This document shows, piece by piece, positions 1 through 7,178 of a DNA stretch of 23,123 nt. The notes under the pieces are model-generated. The model was not told the origin of the DNA, searched no databases, and saw nothing but the letters and a program-made list of their open reading frames with translations. How positions within the stretch are numbered: the stretch's first letter is position 1; each line of letters begins with the position of its first letter. The stretch is from CAWVWD01 sp965662365. GTDB taxonomy: Bacteria > Bacteroidota > Bacteroidia > Chitinophagales > Saprospiraceae. The position numbers and the translations under genes were made by a program. The stretch lies in NCBI GenBank assembly GCA_965662365.1, contig CBFIHR010000072.1, positions 1 through 23,123 of the forward strand, in the 5' to 3' direction.

Positions 1-372
1 TTTTCCCAAAATCCGAGAACCTAAAACGACAGGATAAAGCTCCTCATCAGCAATAATCGACGTTATTGCCGGAATTAATTTTGGTGTATATTGATAATCA
101 GGATGTAACATAATTACAATATCACCACCAATTTCTAATGCCTTATTGTATAAAGTTTTTTGATTGCCGCCGTAACCTTTATTCATCTCGTGAACAATGA
201 TATGTTGTATTCCTAATGCTTTACCAACTTTCACCGTGTCATCATTGCTACAATCGTCACACAAAATCACCTCATCGACAATATCAAAAGGAATTTCTTT
301 ATAAGTTTTTTCTAACGTCAAAGCGGCATTATACGCTGGTAAGACAACAACTACTTTTTTATTATTATACAT
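1..372 (-). CDS. GT2 family glycosyltransferase, N-terminal part (cut by window edge)
   Basis: The reading frame opens at ATG 372 and is still open at base 1, giving the first 124 residues. Visible GT-A/GT2 features are a hydrophobic first strand followed by LPAYN (residues 11-15), the nucleotide-binding loop DDCSNDDT (39-46), NKGYGGNQ (64-71) and LHPDYQYTP (89-97), where the metal-binding acidic motif of the fold is expected. This arrangement resembles the dolichyl-phosphate-mannose-synthase-like branch of GT2. Known role of the family: transfer of a sugar from a nucleotide-sugar to a lipid carrier or glycan acceptor on the cytoplasmic face of the membrane. The acceptor cannot be told from this fragment and the C-terminal part lies outside. 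A carbamoyltransferase gene sits divergently 0.6 kb away, consistent with surface-glycan work, but the two are not one operon. Family call is secure; specificity is unknown. Confidence 0.88.
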   Translation of the reverse strand, partial: MYNNKKVVVVLPAYNAALTLEKTYKEIPFDIVDEVILCDDCSNDDTVKVGKALGIQHIIVHEMNKGYGGNQKTLYNKALEIGGDIVIMLHPDYQYTPKLIPAITSIIADEELYPVVLGSRILGK

Positions 373-435
373 TTTTAAAGAACCTTGCTAAATAATTATA
401 ATTAAATTAAAGCAAACATACGGAATTAGGGAACA

Positions 436-773
436 TTATAAAATAAATACAGAGATACGATTTGTAGAATTAGGATATGCTTTTTCTATTATTAATGAAT
501 GAGTAGTGCTGCCTGTTCACTCCTCATTACCATCAATACTTATTAATTTTTGATGAATTGTATTCCATGCGTTATCAAAGAGTCATTTTGGATTTGTAGA
601 AATACCTGAAGCAGCTTCTATTACAAAATCCTACGTTATATTGTAAGCAAAAAAGTCGTCATCAAAAACTCCAAACCAATCTGATTTATCAATTTTACAT
701 TGACCATGAACAATATTAGAGTTTAGAATAAAAAACACTAAAAAAGGCAAGATAATTTGACTAAATCTTTCAT
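436..773 (-). pseudogene. Decayed small secreted-protein gene
   Basis: An ATG at 773 begins MKDLVKLSC and then meets a stop after 11 codons in a six-T run (minus strand, about 741-746). One extra T there would restore a frame that continues as a hydrophobic signal-peptide-like stretch ending HGQC, followed by KIDKSDWFGVFDDDFFAYN. That same frame runs to TAA at 438-436 but is broken by stops at 633-631, near 587 and near 519. Between the stops the residues look like ordinary protein (for example DFVIEAASGIS and FDNAWNTIHQKLIS). The simplest reading is a gene for a secreted protein of roughly 110 residues inactivated by a frameshift and several nonsense changes. I do not recognise the family. 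Chance open stretches in AT-rich DNA are the alternative. Confidence 0.4.
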
Positions 774-980
774 GATTTTTTATTAAAAAAATAAGATGAA
801 ACCGTTTATAATCAACAACATCTTGTCGTAAAGAGAAATAAATTAAGTATAATTACTATTTTTGTATTAAATGCTTTTAGAAGCAGGAAGTATTAGAGTT
901 TTTAAACTCAAAACTCCTCAACAATTAGATAAGTTAAAGGAGGATTAATTTTCAGAATCTCAGCGTTCAACAATACAAAA
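774..980. other. Leader region of the carbamoyltransferase gene
   Basis: No convincing gene is present. A perfect -7 match TATTTTTG lies at 857-864, but no TTG/TTTG sits 17-23 bases upstream, so it is only half a promoter. A 25-codon open frame (871-948, MLLEAGSIRVFKL...) ends over an AAGGAGG sequence at 937-943. That sequence looks like a strong Shine-Dalgarno but is about 37 bases before the ATG at 981, too far to serve it directly. Whether the short frame is a leader peptide or chance is undecided. Confidence 0.3.
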
Positions 981-2843
981 ATGAAAATACTCGGCATATC
1001 AGCATTTTATCACGATTCGGCAGCAGCCGTAATTGAGAATGGAAAAATCATTGCGGCAGCACAGGAAGAACGGTTCACACGTATCAAACAAGATGAAAAT
1101 TTTCCTGTCGAAGCAGCGAAATTTTGTCTGGAATATGCGGGTTTTTCGATTGACGAATTGGATGCAATTGTATTTTATGACAAGCCATTATTAAAGTTTG
1201 AACGATTGTTAGAAACTTATTATGGATTTGCTCCAAAAGGGTTGCAATCCTTTATGGCTGCGATGCCTGTTTGGATAAAAGAGAAGCTATTTTTAAAAAG
1301 AATTTTACACGAAGAACTCGAAAAAGTCGGTGAATACGACAAGAAAAAAGTCAAATTTCTATTTCCCGAACATCACCTCTCTCATGCCGCTTCGGCATTT
1401 TATCCGTCACCTTATGAAGAAGCTGCGATTTTGACGATTGATGGCGTTGGCGAATGGGCAACGGCTTCAATCGGACACGGAAAAGGCAGTAATATCCAGA
1501 TTTTGAAAGAGTTGCGTTTTCCGCATTCGTTGGGTTTGTTGTATTCTGCGTTTACGTATTATTTGGGTTTTAAGGTCAATTCTGGTGAATACAAACTCAT
1601 GGGTTTAGCACCTTACGGCAATCCGAATGCAGAACAAACTAAACGTTTTATAGAAATTATAAAATCAGAATTAATTGACTTAAAAGAGGACGGTTCTGTT
1701 TGGTTAGACCAAAAATATTTCAACTATGCGACTGGTTTACGCATGGTGAAAGACGATAAATGGGCGAAATTATTCGGTTTCCCGAAACGTAAATCCGAAT
1801 CCGATTTGGAGCAAATCCACTGTAATTTGGCAATGGCGATACAGTTGGTGACAGAGGAAGCCGTTTTCAAAATGGCGAAGGAAGCGAAGCGATTAACTGG
1901 TGCAAAATACTTGGTCATGGCCGGTGGCGTTGCCTTGAATTGTGTCGCAAATGGCAAATTATTAAACGCCAATATTTTTGAAAATATCTTTATTCAACCT
2001 GCTGCTGGCGATGCTGGCGGTGCGTTAGGTGCAGCATTGGCGACGCATTTTATTTATTATAAAAATGATAGAAACGTTGCTGAAAATGATACGATGCAAG
2101 GGGCATATTTAGGTCCTGAATGCTCAAATCAAGAAGTCGAGTTAATGGCTCGTAAGTTTAAAGCGGTTTACGAAAAGTTTGACGATTTTGAGAAATTGGC
2201 AGATAAAACAGCCGACTTAATCACGAATGCGAATGTTATCGGTTGGCATCAAGGTCGCATGGAATTTGGTCCTCGTGCGTTAGGAAATCGCAGTATTTTA
2301 GGCGACCCAACGAATACGGAAATGCAACGAAAAATCAATTTAAAAATCAAATATCGAGAAAGTTTCCGTCCGTTTGCACCTTCAGTTTTAGCAGAAGATA
2401 GCTCGACATTCTTTGATTTAGATGGCAAAGATTCACCTTATATGTTGTTGGTTGCTGATGTGAATCAAGCACATTGTAAACCAATTCCCGACAATTATTA
2501 TAAAATGCCTTTACGAGAACGTTTATACGTTTTACGTTCTGATATTCAATCCATTACGCATATTGATTTTTCGGCTCGTGTGCAATCTGTTCATCAAAAT
2601 ACGAATCCAAAATATTATACTTTATTACAAAAAATAAAAGCTAAAAATGGCGTTGGAATGGTGATAAATACCAGTTTTAATGTTCGTGGTGAACCGATTG
2701 TGTGTACGCCGGAAGATTCGTATCGCTGTTTTATGCGGACAGAAATGGATTATTTAGTGATTAATAATTACTTGTTCCAAAAAACGGCTCAACCTGAATG
2801 GGACAAAAAAGATAATTGGAAAGAGGAATTTGTTTTGGACTAA
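981..2843 (+). CDS. Carbamoyltransferase, NodU/CmcH (TobZ-like) family
   Basis: A full-length 620-residue member of the NodU/CmcH/TobZ family, cytoplasmic enzymes that move a carbamoyl group from carbamoyl phosphate via carbamoyl-AMP to a hydroxyl of a sugar or natural product. The N-terminal Kae1-like domain starts MKILGISAFYHDSAAA. It carries the metal-binding HHLSH (131-135, first and last His), D154 in LTIDGVGEW, GGVALN (315-320) and D344 in AAGDAGG, equivalents of the TobZ iron ligands as I recall them. The C-terminal YrdC-like domain has GRMEFGPRALGNRS (425-438) and INTSFNVRGEP (562-572). All expected key residues are present, so it should be active. In Bacteroidota such genes usually sit in surface-polysaccharide loci, often with SxtJ/DUF5989 genes, which are absent here. 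It appears monocistronic and ends at a palindromic hairpin 18 bases after the stop. Acceptor unknown. Confidence 0.95.
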   Translation: MKILGISAFYHDSAAAVIENGKIIAAAQEERFTRIKQDENFPVEAAKFCLEYAGFSIDELDAIVFYDKPLLKFERLLETYYGFAPKGLQSFMAAMPVWIKEKLFLKRILHEELEKVGEYDKKKVKFLFPEHHLSHAASAFYPSPYEEAAILTIDGVGEWATASIGHGKGSNIQILKELRFPHSLGLLYSAFTYYLGFKVNSGEYKLMGLAPYGNPNAEQTKRFIEIIKSELIDLKEDGSVWLDQKYFNYATGLRMVKDDKWAKLFGFPKRKSESDLEQIHCNLAMAIQLVTEEAVFKMAKEAKRLTGAKYLVMAGGVALNCVANGKLLNANIFENIFIQPAAGDAGGALGAALATHFIYYKNDRNVAENDTMQGAYLGPECSNQEVELMARKFKAVYEKFDDFEKLADKTADLITNANVIGWHQGRMEFGPRALGNRSILGDPTNTEMQRKINLKIKYRESFRPFAPSVLAEDSSTFFDLDGKDSPYMLLVADVNQAHCKPIPDNYYKMPLRERLYVLRSDIQSITHIDFSARVQSVHQNTNPKYYTLLQKIKAKNGVGMVINTSFNVRGEPIVCTPEDSYRCFMRTEMDYLVINNYLFQKTAQPEWDKKDNWKEEFVLD

Positions 2844-2855
2844 AAAACGGCAGAC

Positions 2856-2899
2856 GGTTAAAGTCAAACGGTGATTTTAAAATCACCATTTGACTAAAA
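2856..2899. repeat. Palindromic intergenic repeat, copy 1; bidirectional terminator
   Basis: Arms 2862-2878 and 2879-2895 are complementary over 17 bases with a single mismatch (C2869 against A2888). The palindrome lies between the converging 981-2843 and 2903-4447 genes, 18 bases after one stop and 7 bases beyond the other, with A/T-rich flanks. It is therefore placed to end both transcripts. It matches a second copy at 4529-4570 over the arms and both flanks, differing by two single-base indels and one substitution, so it belongs to a dispersed repeat family and is not a one-off hairpin. Confidence 0.8.
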
Positions 2900-2902
2900 T
2901 TC

Positions 2903-4447
2903 TTAATCTTGAACTAAAACTTGTCCTTGTTTCACAACTTTTCCTTCTACGTAAATTCCATAGAAATAAATACCCCCGAGGTTTCGGGGCCAATCGGAAA
3001 CATCAAACTGCACATTCGTATCATTCACATTTTGATTTAACATCAATTGTCCGATGCTTGAATAAATGCGGATTTCTGCGTTTTGGATGGGTTCGGTGAA
3101 TTGGAAGTTAAGGAGGTTTTTGGTTGGATTTGGGAAGACTTTGAGGTTGATATTAAAATCATTTTTTGCTATTTCGTCCGTTGAAACGGTTGATAAACTG
3201 TCAATATTCAGAGGTGTGCCGTAAACATTTCCATTTTTGTTGTAGTAAGCAATATATTTATTTTCACTGCCCCATAAATCATAATAATTAAATGATTGCC
3301 CTATTCCTTTATGATAATACTTCGTTCTAATAGTAAAAGGAGAAACTGATGCAGGATAACAACCCGAAGCATTCCAACTCGGTTCTATCGTATTTGAAAT
3401 TACTTTGAAATCACCATTTTCTGATTGTAACCAGACTGTTGAGTCTGTTCGGTGTAGTGCTTTTGTATTAATAGGATTGTTTGGCGATATATCATAGCCT
3501 ATCAAAGTATCACCAATAAACAAAGTATCAAAAACAGTTGTACTGGAAATCGGTGGAAAATCAACATCACAATCTAAGAAATACGATTGTAAATCTACTT
3601 GATAATAGACGGAATCGCCATTGTTAGAAAAATACTTATTGGTAATTTTCATAATATCATAGTAATTATCTTCACACCATACTATTTGAGAGGTAACTGG
3701 AGAGTGTGTCACCCAGTGAAACTCATCACCAATATCAAAACCATATACTTCGGCAGCCGTCAAATTACCTGTTCCAATATTTAAGTGCGATAAACCGACC
3801 AATTTGATTGGATTGTAATTCTTTTCTATATAAAATCCAGTTGTAGCACCATAAGGAAATCTAAACAGGTTAAAACCTTCAATTAAGCCATAATTTTGGC
3901 TGATTTTGATTTGTAATGTGTCATAAGGACTACTTATCTCATTCCCCAAACTATCTTTTGTTTGTAACGTAATTATTTTAACACTATCTGAAATTCCCAA
4001 AAAACTTTCGTAATTAATTGCATTAACGGTAGCCTCAAAATAACTCCCTGATGTATCTGTATGAAATGTCCAAGTATCATTCAAATTAGCTTCTGTTTCA
4101 ATAAAAATAGAATCTTGAAAACGATTGAAAAACACATCTGTCCCATCGGCTTTAAGCAATGTTTTCATACCTAAAAATCCCGTGTCTATTGGAAAATAAC
4201 AATACGCAATTGAGGTATTTGGGTCATAAGGTGGCATAAAAACTTCAAATTCTTGATTCATTTTATGAAAAATAATAGTATCGTTTCCAGAAGATTGAAA
4301 AGAATCCGTATGAACTAAACGACTTACATCTAAATCACTATCCTTAAAATCAAAATACACTTCCTTATCCACCAAAACCGTCCGATAATGCTGCGAAAAA
4401 ACAGGAACGGAAATCAAAAGCGAAAGCAATAGTAAAAATGGTTTCAT
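2903..4447 (-). CDS. Secreted protein with type IX secretion sorting domain
   Basis: A 514-residue protein with a clear signal peptide (residues 1-18, ending PVFS before QHY) and, from about 434, a type A T9SS C-terminal sorting domain. That domain shows VFPNPTKN (438-445), IYSSIGQLM (461-469), and a final β-strand block ending VKQGQVLVQD. The family is exported by Sec, carried over the outer membrane by the Por machinery, and released or anchored after the C-terminal domain is cut. The 400 residues between are β-rich, have few cysteines, and resemble no enzyme family I know; many DTLFIGDTL/DTSGSY-like strands suggest a structural or adhesin-like module. The gene is alone, flanked by two copies of a palindromic repeat, and its promoter seems to lie inside a tandem array. 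Function unknown; the export route is well supported. Confidence 0.85.
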   Translation of the reverse strand: MKPFLLLLSLLISVPVFSQHYRTVLVDKEVYFDFKDSDLDVSRLVHTDSFQSSGNDTIIFHKMNQEFEVFMPPYDPNTSIAYCYFPIDTGFLGMKTLLKADGTDVFFNRFQDSIFIETEANLNDTWTFHTDTSGSYFEATVNAINYESFLGISDSVKIITLQTKDSLGNEISSPYDTLQIKISQNYGLIEGFNLFRFPYGATTGFYIEKNYNPIKLVGLSHLNIGTGNLTAAEVYGFDIGDEFHWVTHSPVTSQIVWCEDNYYDIMKITNKYFSNNGDSVYYQVDLQSYFLDCDVDFPPISSTTVFDTLFIGDTLIGYDISPNNPINTKALHRTDSTVWLQSENGDFKVISNTIEPSWNASGCYPASVSPFTIRTKYYHKGIGQSFNYYDLWGSENKYIAYYNKNGNVYGTPLNIDSLSTVSTDEIAKNDFNINLKVFPNPTKNLLNFQFTEPIQNAEIRIYSSIGQLMLNQNVNDTNVQFDVSDWPRNLGGIYFYGIYVEGKVVKQGQVLVQD

Positions 4448-4472
4448 AATGTTGAATTTTTGAAATGGTGAA

Positions 4473-4503
4473 AAAATATAGTAAAGTCAAACGTAAAGTC
4501 AAA
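4473..4503 (-). promoter_or_regulatory. Predicted promoter overlapping the 12-bp tandem repeats
   Basis: On the minus strand TTTG (4503-4500) is followed after exactly 19 bases by TATATTTT (4480-4473), one base from the Bacteroidota -7 consensus TAnnTTTG. Transcription would start near 4467, about 20 bases before the ATG at 4447. The -33 element lies inside a repeat unit and every other unit supplies the same TTTG, so the array offers several -33-like boxes in 12-base steps. Confidence 0.5.
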
Positions 4504-4541
4504 CGTAAAGTCAAACGTAAAGTCAAACGGTAAAGTCAAAC
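4481..4541. repeat. Tandem array of a 12-bp unit (five copies)
   Basis: The unit GTAAAGTCAAAC occurs four times without gaps at 4481-4528, then once more at 4530-4541 after a single extra G. The fifth copy runs into the left arm of the palindrome at 4534-4566, and the unit equals that arm plus its flank. The array therefore looks like slippage amplification of one arm of the palindromic repeat. It lies between the acyl-CoA dehydrogenase terminator and the start of the T9SS protein gene. Confidence 0.95.
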
Positions 4542-4570
4542 GGTGATTTAAAATCACCGTTTGACTAAAA
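4529..4570. repeat. Palindromic intergenic repeat, copy 2; terminator of the acyl-CoA dehydrogenase gene
   Basis: Arms 4534-4549 and 4551-4566 are a perfect 16-base inverted repeat around a single central A. The hairpin starts 27 bases after the stop of the minus-strand gene ending at 4593, suiting a Rho-independent terminator. The whole 42-base element is nearly identical to the copy at 2856-2899 and in the same orientation. Confidence 0.8.
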
Positions 4571-4592
4571 AATCTGTGTAAATCAGCGTGAG

Positions 4593-6944
4593 TTAAACCG
4601 CAATCGGAGCCGCCAAACAAGCCTCAGGAATATCAAACGCATCCACCAAATCCACCGCAATTTGTCGCACTTCGTAGCATAATTTATTCACTTGTTTGCG
4701 AATCGCTTTGGTTTTCACCGGTTCTAAATAGCCAGATTCTAAGTACCAACCGTTGTGTTGTTCAATCGTAGAAAGTGCGAATAAGGCACAAACTTTCGTC
4801 AAAGCCCGTTTCAAACTTGCATTGTCGCAATCCTTCACACCTTTAACGAAAACTTCCAAGATTTTGCGTTCGACATGAGCATTGGCTAAGGTCATCAGAT
4901 GGTCTTGACAACGGATAAAGGCATCGTAAGCCGGTAAACCTTTCTTGATTTTATTTCTTAAACGATTGGCAGCGGATATTTGTAGGCTTCGCTCACGATA
5001 TTTAAACGTTTCGACTAAAAAATTAAAATCTCGTAGGTGCGATTGCTCGATATTGCGACCGATTCGAGGGTCGATTTCATCTAAGGTCATAGAAAAATAT
5101 TCAGAAACATATTTGAAAATCGTAGCGGCATTCGGTTTGGCAAACTCATTCTTATACGCTCCCAATAAATGCTTCGCCACCAGCTGCATCAACACCGTAT
5201 TATCGCCCTCAAATGTGGTAAAAACGTCTGTATCCGCTTTCAAAGCTGCAAAGCGATTGACTGCTAAGTACCCTTGACCGCCACAGGCTTCTCGACATTC
5301 CTGAATTGTGTGCGTTGCATTCCATGTTGCGTACGCCTTTAATCCTGCGGCTTTGGCTTCGAGTTCTCGCTTGTCTTCTTTGTCGAGTTCTGCTACATAG
5401 TTTGCCAATAAATCCTTCAATGCAAAATCCAAGGCGTAGGCTTTCGCCAATAAAGGCATCAATCGACGTTGATGTGTTCGGTAGTCCAATAGGCAAGTTT
5501 CTGGTTCATCCGCAGGGCCAAATTGTCGGCGTTTGTTGGCGTATTTTATAGCAATAGTGAGTGCGGTTTTGGTCGCACTTAATCCAGCACTCGGAACTCC
5601 TACTCTACCACCAATTAACGTTCCCAACATAGAAAAGAATCGACGACTGGGATTTTCAATTGGACTCGAATATGTGCCATCTTCAGCAACATCAGCGAAA
5701 CGATTTAGTAAATTTTCACGAGGAACTCGCACCCGATTAAACCACAATCTGCCATTATCAACACCATTCAATCCCAACTTCTCACCACAATCTTCAATCG
5801 AAACACCTGGCATCGGATTACCTTCCTCATCACGGATCGGCACTAAAATCGCATGCACGCCGTATTCCGTTTCATTTATTTTTAATTGTGTAAAAACAGT
5901 CGCCATTTTTCCGTGTGCCGCAGCGTTTCCAATATAATCTTTTCGTGCTGACGGAAAAGGTGTATGAATGATAAACTCTTGATTTTCAGCATCATAAGTT
6001 GCCATCGTTTCAATATCTCGAACATTCGAGCCGTGACCTAGTTCCGTCATTGCAAAACAACCTGGCAAGGTCATATCACCAATAGATTTCAAATATTTTC
6101 GGTGATGTCGTTCCGTTCCTAACATCTGCACACTTCCTCCAAACAAACCAAACTGCACCCCAAACTTGACGACCAAACTCAGGTCGAAATACGCCAAAGT
6201 TTCAAAAGCAGCTAAATAACTTCCGATTTCATTCTTTCCACCAGCGTATTCTGGAAATGATAATGCACCAAAACCTTCATTCGCTGCCATTTTTAACCAA
6301 TCCAAAACGACTTCACGATATTCTTCTTTGTTCAAACCATAAACGTATCGAAACTCTGGTCGTTCCAACATTTTTTGTACAGCATTCCTTGCTTCCGCAA
6401 AATCGCCATCGAGGTAAGCGTTCATTTTGTTGGTATCAAATTCAGCTTTGTTACCAATATTTAAAGTATCTAAATCTTCAACAGCTTCTGCAAAAATGTA
6501 CGAATAGGTTTCATTACTAATCTCACCAATTGCTTCCTCGAAGTTGTGCAACAATGCTTTTGCAGGTTCGGAAGTTATTTTGTCGATTGTATTTTGGTCA
6601 CTGATTCGACTGATTTGATAACCTAATTTCATCAACGAAACCTTCGAAGAAAGTGGAATTGTTTGAGCGATTTCTCGCACTAATTTTCCCCACGCATCGA
6701 CCTCTGCTCTCAACGGTGGGTTTTTGCCGTCCAAATTATTGAATAACCATGATTTTTCATTTGGCGAAAGCCAACTTGTTTCCTCGACAGATTTTTTCAT
6801 AAAATCCAGTTCAGATTTTGAAAATTCTGCGTCTGTCCAACCGACATATAATATTGGTAAGAAAGTTAATAAGGCATGATTGTCTAAGATGAGTTGTAAA
6901 ATTTTTCGATTATTGTTATTAATAAAGTCTGTTAATTGCATCAT
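4593..6944 (-). CDS. Large acyl-CoA dehydrogenase / acyl-CoA oxidase-like flavoenzyme
   Basis: A 783-residue protein, about twice the length of a standard acyl-CoA dehydrogenase. The ACAD/ACOX core occupies roughly 180-610. It has the flavin/substrate signature FAMTELGHGSN (297-307), RRQFGP (472-477), EACGGQGYL (552-560) and FEGDNTVLMQL (578-588). E579 is the expected catalytic base. TELGHGSN and FEGDNTVL are closer to the peroxisomal acyl-CoA oxidase branch than to medium-chain dehydrogenases. Expected chemistry: FAD-dependent α,β-desaturation of an acyl-CoA, the first step of β-oxidation; whether electrons go to an electron carrier or oxygen cannot be read here. The helical N-terminus (about 20-75, with ILYVGWTDAEFSKSELDF) resembles a TerB-type bundle. 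The C-terminal ~170 residues match the helical tail of ACOX proteins. Two start Mets (6944 or 6941) are possible. It is monocistronic, ended by the palindrome at 4534-4566. Confidence 0.9.
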   Translation of the reverse strand: MMQLTDFINNNNRKILQLILDNHALLTFLPILYVGWTDAEFSKSELDFMKKSVEETSWLSPNEKSWLFNNLDGKNPPLRAEVDAWGKLVREIAQTIPLSSKVSLMKLGYQISRISDQNTIDKITSEPAKALLHNFEEAIGEISNETYSYIFAEAVEDLDTLNIGNKAEFDTNKMNAYLDGDFAEARNAVQKMLERPEFRYVYGLNKEEYREVVLDWLKMAANEGFGALSFPEYAGGKNEIGSYLAAFETLAYFDLSLVVKFGVQFGLFGGSVQMLGTERHHRKYLKSIGDMTLPGCFAMTELGHGSNVRDIETMATYDAENQEFIIHTPFPSARKDYIGNAAAHGKMATVFTQLKINETEYGVHAILVPIRDEEGNPMPGVSIEDCGEKLGLNGVDNGRLWFNRVRVPRENLLNRFADVAEDGTYSSPIENPSRRFFSMLGTLIGGRVGVPSAGLSATKTALTIAIKYANKRRQFGPADEPETCLLDYRTHQRRLMPLLAKAYALDFALKDLLANYVAELDKEDKRELEAKAAGLKAYATWNATHTIQECREACGGQGYLAVNRFAALKADTDVFTTFEGDNTVLMQLVAKHLLGAYKNEFAKPNAATIFKYVSEYFSMTLDEIDPRIGRNIEQSHLRDFNFLVETFKYRERSLQISAANRLRNKIKKGLPAYDAFIRCQDHLMTLANAHVERKILEVFVKGVKDCDNASLKRALTKVCALFALSTIEQHNGWYLESGYLEPVKTKAIRKQVNKLCYEVRQIAVDLVDAFDIPEACLAAPIAV

Positions 6945-7088
6945 AAATGTTTGAATGTTTAAGGATTTTAATGTTCAAATATTATCCTCAATAATTTACG
7001 GAAAAACAAGAAGATTAAAAATTTGTTAGAAATTCGGGAAAAACCTAACAAATAATTTTATTGATTTTAAAATTTGTAACCGAATATT

Positions 7089-7161
7089 TAAACAGTTGGT
7101 AGTATCAATTTTCACATAAATTAGGTCAAAACAATACAACAATCTACTACCAACGTTTTAA
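7089..7161. repeat. Inverted repeat pair downstream of the S41 protease gene
   Basis: GTTGGTAGTA (7095-7104) is exactly complementary to TACTACCAAC (7145-7154), and the pairing continues outwards imperfectly through TTAAAC/GTTTTAA. The arms enclose about 40 A/T-rich bases. It lies just after the stop of the minus-strand gene ending at 7179. It could be a long-loop terminator or a very short MITE-like insertion; no target duplication could be shown. Confidence 0.5.
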
Positions 7162-7178
7162 GACTTAAAAACATCACT

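Noticed and set aside
857..864. TATTTTTG as promoter of the carbamoyltransferase gene
   Set aside because: No TTG/TTTG box lies 17-23 bases upstream; a -7 match alone is expected by chance in such A/T-rich DNA.
871..948. 25-codon open frame before the carbamoyltransferase gene
   Set aside because: Too short to support from one sequence; the AAGGAGG within it is too distant to be the ribosome site for ATG 981.
2890..3099. Open frame of 69 codons on the plus strand
   Set aside because: It lies antisense within the end of the T9SS protein gene, starts inside the palindrome arm, and its protein is not gene-like.
4481..4541. Possible CRISPR array
   Set aside because: The 12-bp units are directly adjacent with no spacers; it is a simple tandem repeat.
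4945..6520. Several open frames of 80-134 codons on the plus strand and a 95-codon one on the minus strand
   Set aside because: All are shadows inside the well-supported acyl-CoA dehydrogenase/oxidase-like gene.
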